Origin: JAXGPX01 sp040766745 | GTDB taxonomy: Bacteria; Bacillota; Sulfobacillia; Fermentithermobacillales; Fermentithermobacillaceae | DNA: 64,000 nucleotides | Reading direction: 5' to 3' | Assembly: GCA_040766745.1 (NCBI GenBank) | Contig: JAXGPX010000009.1 | Span: forward strand, 1 to 64,000 | Made by a program: the position numbers and the translations under genes | Shown: positions 61,175-64,000 of the stretch, one piece after another | How positions within the stretch are numbered: position 1 is the stretch's first letter | How the letters are laid out: every line of letters starts with the position of its first letter | The notes under the pieces: model-generated | Database searches by the model: none | Seen by the model: only the letters and a program-made list of their open reading frames with translations | What the model was told of the DNA's origin: nothing

Positions 61175-61413
61175 GGATAGCCCGTAGAGTTTTGGATTAG
61201 TTAGGGTGGTAGGCTTGGTTAGTAGAGGGTACCGGAACTGCTTCCTGTTGGGCCAGTTCACTGAGGGTGGTACGCTTGGTTGTGAGGGTGGAATGCCCGG
61301 CTCACGCTAGGCCTGGCATAGTTTGTCTAGGGTAGCGACGGTTCGCCCTAGGCCTGGGATGTCAGAGACAAGGATTAATGTAGGAAAGATTAATATAATC
61401 TGGAAAGGAAATC

Positions 61414-61452
61414 AAGGCGGTGCCGTAGAAGATCGAACTATGGCACCGCCTT
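61414..61452 (+). terminator. Perfect hairpin overlapping the first comEC ATG
   Basis: AAGGCGGTGCC at 61414-61424 pairs with GGCACCGCCTT at 61442-61452 (11 bp, 17-base loop). The ATG at 61440 lies at the end of the loop. It may be the terminator of the exporter operon, in which case comEC starts further in, or a translational control hairpin. A -10-like TATAAT lies at 61395-61400. Confidence 0.5.
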
Positions 61453-64000
61453 ATGATTATCGTGGATTTGCAGAGAATCAACACAGCCGGGAAAACGGTT
61501 TTCAGCCGCCGCCAGGTTTGCCGGGGATGCTCAAGAGCCACAAAAGGCCCCTGCTGTGGCCCTGTATAGGGTTCCTAATGGGAACTACTTATCCAATTCC
61601 GATTAGATTTCCCAAATACCTCACGGTTGTTCTGTGGATAGCCTTGTTGTGCAGCTGCGCAGCAGCAATTGTAAATACTCGCCGAAGATTGCTGAAAGCC
61701 GGAGCAGCAGGTTCTAAACGTGTCGGGAGAGTTCCGGCGGTTTACAAGATGTCAGCAGCAGGCAGTGCAGGCGGCTGTGCATCAGGTTCGGCAGCAGGCG
61801 TTATTTTACTGGTTGCCGTAGGTTTCATGCTTGGCGCTATGCGGGCTGATGCATGGCAACGGAAGATCCTATCTGCAGAGCACCTGGCCAATGCTGCATG
61901 GTCTCGAACTCTTGGCGGGGTACAGGCCGAAAATCCCCTTGTTATAGTTGAGGTTATGAGTAACCCGAAAACAGGTGAAAGGCGAACAGAGTTCTCAGGC
62001 AAGATCCACAGGCTAATAGACGCGACTTCAGGAGAGACTTCGTCCCTGATGCTGTCAGACTGGAAAGGCCTTCTTGTTAACGTGAGCATCTTTCAGGGGC
62101 AATCCTCAGCTTCCATTAGGCGTCGAGATATCCTAGTTGTGTCAGGCAAGTTTAGTGTTCCACAGTCTGCCAAGAACCCCGGAGAGTTTGATTACAGAAG
62201 GTACTTAATGAGCAAGGGTATCTTTGCTGAGTTGAAAGGTACCGTCAAAGGCCGGGTTCATGGGAACAGCCAGGTTATCCAACCGGGGTTGGATCAAGGA
62301 CCGACAGGCGGGTTGGATAAGCCGGGCCAGGCAGTTAGGCTAGACGGGCTAGGCCAACCATGGCATATGAGCCGGCCGCCATGGCCTGATGTTTGCAGAG
62401 AGTTCTTCCAGCGTATTTCTCTGTACATTGAAACGAGAATCGATGAGGCCCTTGTTGGAGAAGAGCAAGGAATTCTGAAGGCGCTTTTTCTTGGAGATAG
62501 GGGTGAAATCTCCTCACAGGATTCAGCAGGATTCCGCCTTTCAGGCCTATACCGGTTCATAGCTATTGCCGGGTTCCACGTAGAGATGGCCTCCAGAGCA
62601 GTGGAACGCCTGTCTAGGAAGATAACCAAGAACGTCAATGCATCCAGAATCTTAGGTGTGCTTGCGGCCTGGTTTTGGGCAGGCCTATCTGGGTGGTCAA
62701 CCGGGCCCCTGAGGGCTTTTCTCTGTGTCGTGCTAAGGCACTTTGCTTTCTGGACCCGGTGGAAATACGAAACTTTGGCCGCCTGCGCCGTTTGTGGTAT
62801 TGTAATTGGGTTTCGTATCCCGTATCCGCTTCTGGATACATCCTTTCAATTGAGCTTTGCAGGAATGGTTTCTGCATGGGTTACCCGTGAGTACGTTTCT
62901 GTGTTTGGATCAAGGTTAAGGCTGGGAATGGTAAGGCGGTCGCTGCTTCAATCTCTCCTTATGGCAGCATTGCTGCTTCCTCTGCTGGCCTGTCATTTTC
63001 AAGACGTATCTATAGCAGGTTTCTTCTTAGGAGGGCTGTGGGCAGTCCTTGCAGTGGCAGGGATGCTTTCATTCGTGCCGGTACTTTGTTTTCCTTGGTT
63101 CGCAGGTAAGGCCCTGGGATGGTTGTCTTTCTTCGTACTCCACGGGATGAGGTATTTGAGTAACTCCGTCGCAAGGCTTCCGGCTGTATCTTTCGCCTTT
63201 CCTGCTCCCGGGCTTATCGAAACCCTATCTTACTACGGGATAGTACTTCTGCTGCTTGAGGCTGTCAGGCAGGGACCCGGCCGCAGACCGGCAAAGCGCC
63301 TTGCCTTGCCGGCTTTGTCGCTGATTCTATTCCTTTCGGTGTTCATGCGTTACTATCTTCCCTGGCCTCAGGTGGTTTTCCTAAGTGTAGGCCAGGGAGA
63401 CTGCGTAATTGTCCGAACAGGGCTGACTGTAATTATTGTAGACACAGGTACCTATGATGCCGCCAGCCGGGTATTGGCACCTTACTTGAAACGGCAAGGT
63501 ATTAGGCGGATCGATTTATGTATAGTCTCTCACCTGCATTCGGACCATGCTGGGGGATTGGAAGTGCTTTGCAGCGGCTTTGATGTGAAAGAGATCATGA
63601 CCTGCCCCGGAAGCAAAGAGGCCGTTGCCGAAATGATAGCAGCATCTGCCCACACGAAGATTACTGAGGCAGGAGCAGGTGAGGTATACCGTATCGGGAA
63701 CGCAATAATCGAGGTGGTTCATCCTGCGAAGGGGGCAGGGACAGGAGCAGGAACAGGTGCAGGGATACATACGGGTGCAGGAAGAGGTATGGGTGTAGGT
63801 ACAGGTGCAGTCACGGGAACAGGTGCAGGCGGGAAGTCCACTGGCAGTCAAGGCGAAGCAGGTACTGCCCTTGCCGGTATTGCAACAAGCTCCGGGCAAG
63901 GTGGCGACGGTTACTCCAATGAGGATTCCCTTGTCTTTACTTTGCAGGCCCAGGGGTTTCCGGCGTACCTGGAATTTTGGGGTGATGCGCCCGGTAAGGT
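61440..64000 (+). CDS. comEC: DNA internalization channel protein ComEC (3' truncated)
   Basis: An open frame runs from ATG 61440 to the window end. The order is two membrane segments, an OB-like domain (residues about 150-265), the competence block with GEISSQDSAGFRLSGLYRFIAIAGFHVEMA (counterpart of the usual SGL..LAISGLHV), many helices, then a metallo-beta-lactamase domain starting VVFLSVGQGDCVIVRTG and containing SHLHSDHAGG. This channel carries single-stranded DNA inward in transformation. A Gly/Thr/Ala-rich low-complexity insertion (about 63730-63905) interrupts the lactamase domain. The start is uncertain: ATG 61440 lacks a ribosome site; ATG 61527 is an alternative. The 61175-61413 gap holds GGGTGGTAxGCTTGGTT repeats. 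Confidence 0.9.
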   Translation, partial: MAPPYDYRGFAENQHSRENGFQPPPGLPGMLKSHKRPLLWPCIGFLMGTTYPIPIRFPKYLTVVLWIALLCSCAAAIVNTRRRLLKAGAAGSKRVGRVPAVYKMSAAGSAGGCASGSAAGVILLVAVGFMLGAMRADAWQRKILSAEHLANAAWSRTLGGVQAENPLVIVEVMSNPKTGERRTEFSGKIHRLIDATSGETSSLMLSDWKGLLVNVSIFQGQSSASIRRRDILVVSGKFSVPQSAKNPGEFDYRRYLMSKGIFAELKGTVKGRVHGNSQVIQPGLDQGPTGGLDKPGQAVRLDGLGQPWHMSRPPWPDVCREFFQRISLYIETRIDEALVGEEQGILKALFLGDRGEISSQDSAGFRLSGLYRFIAIAGFHVEMASRAVERLSRKITKNVNASRILGVLAAWFWAGLSGWSTGPLRAFLCVVLRHFAFWTRWKYETLAACAVCGIVIGFRIPYPLLDTSFQLSFAGMVSAWVTREYVSVFGSRLRLGMVRRSLLQSLLMAALLLPLLACHFQDVSIAGFFLGGLWAVLAVAGMLSFVPVLCFPWFAGKALGWLSFFVLHGMRYLSNSVARLPAVSFAFPAPGLIETLSYYGIVLLLLEAVRQGPGRRPAKRLALPALSLILFLSVFMRYYLPWPQVVFLSVGQGDCVIVRTGLTVIIVDTGTYDAASRVLAPYLKRQGIRRIDLCIVSHLHSDHAGGLEVLCSGFDVKEIMTCPGSKEAVAEMIAASAHTKITEAGAGEVYRIGNAIIEVVHPAKGAGTGAGTGAGIHTGAGRGMGVGTGAVTGTGAGGKSTGSQGEAGTALAGIATSSGQGGDGYSNEDSLVFTLQAQGFPAYLEFWGDAPGK

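Overview
The window (about 50% GC) reads as a chromosome segment of a Gram-positive, probably anaerobic and fermentative member of the Bacillota (Firmicutes). The support is a CIRCE-controlled groESL, a T-box leader on leuS, Rex, ComEA/ComEC, a YtpB-type terpene synthase next to a polyprenyl synthetase, a biotin-dependent sodium-pumping decarboxylase, strong AGGAGG ribosome binding sites and frequent TTG/GTG starts. I cannot resolve class or genus. I see no tRNA or rRNA gene, no transposase, no prophage and no CRISPR array.

Layout. 0-2.1 kb: end of a CCA-adding enzyme, a Gx-type membrane protein and the NADH sensor Rex. 2.4-7.7 kb: a methylmalonyl-CoA/propionate energy module (carboxyltransferase, OadG-like subunit, biotin carrier, sodium-pump beta subunit, B12-binding mutase subunit, MeaB GTPase). 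7.9-11 kb: hspR-dnaK-grpE. 11.2-17.7 kb: a sugar locus with a BadF/NagK-type kinase, two family-4 glycosidases, a PIG-L deacetylase and a GPH-type symporter. 18-18.5 kb: ten tandem 53-bp units, each with a hairpin, then mnmA. 20-30 kb: ferritin-like protein, MFS transporters, serine hydrolase, DegV, DUF1287, SfsA, homoserine dehydrogenase, DUF554. 30.5-33 kb: ABC-2 exporter. 33.4-38 kb: flavin lipoprotein, NusG-II protein, CPBP protease, HEAT-like protein, PpnP. 38.2-45 kb: a flippase-like membrane protein, then an accessory stretch with nested repeats, a winged-helix/PD-(D/E)XK-like protein, a DNA methyltransferase and a RocB-like peptidase. 45-49 kb: TIM-barrel-like protein and a terpene pair. 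49-64 kb: M14 peptidase, T-box-leuS, comEA, groES-groEL, an adaptor plus FtsX-type permease, and comEC running off the end.

The genes connect in several ways. The decarboxylase module would couple (S)-methylmalonyl-CoA decarboxylation to Na+ export, with the B12 subunit and MeaB feeding it, but the large mutase subunit and the epimerase are not here. Heat-shock control looks split between HspR (dnaK-grpE) and HrcA/CIRCE (groESL). The terpene pair suggests long-chain (C35-like) terpene synthesis.

The most unusual property is repeat load. There are intergenic tandem arrays with periods of 53, 47, 32/115, 40, 15 and 14 bp. Paired REP-like hairpins follow three stop codons and show compensatory base changes. 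Low-complexity or tandem-repeat insertions sit inside otherwise conserved enzymes. The best candidates for something undescribed are the 53-bp hairpin array (17980-18501) and the nuclease-like/methyltransferase pair (40175-42675). All functions come from reading motifs and lengths by eye; no database search was run.
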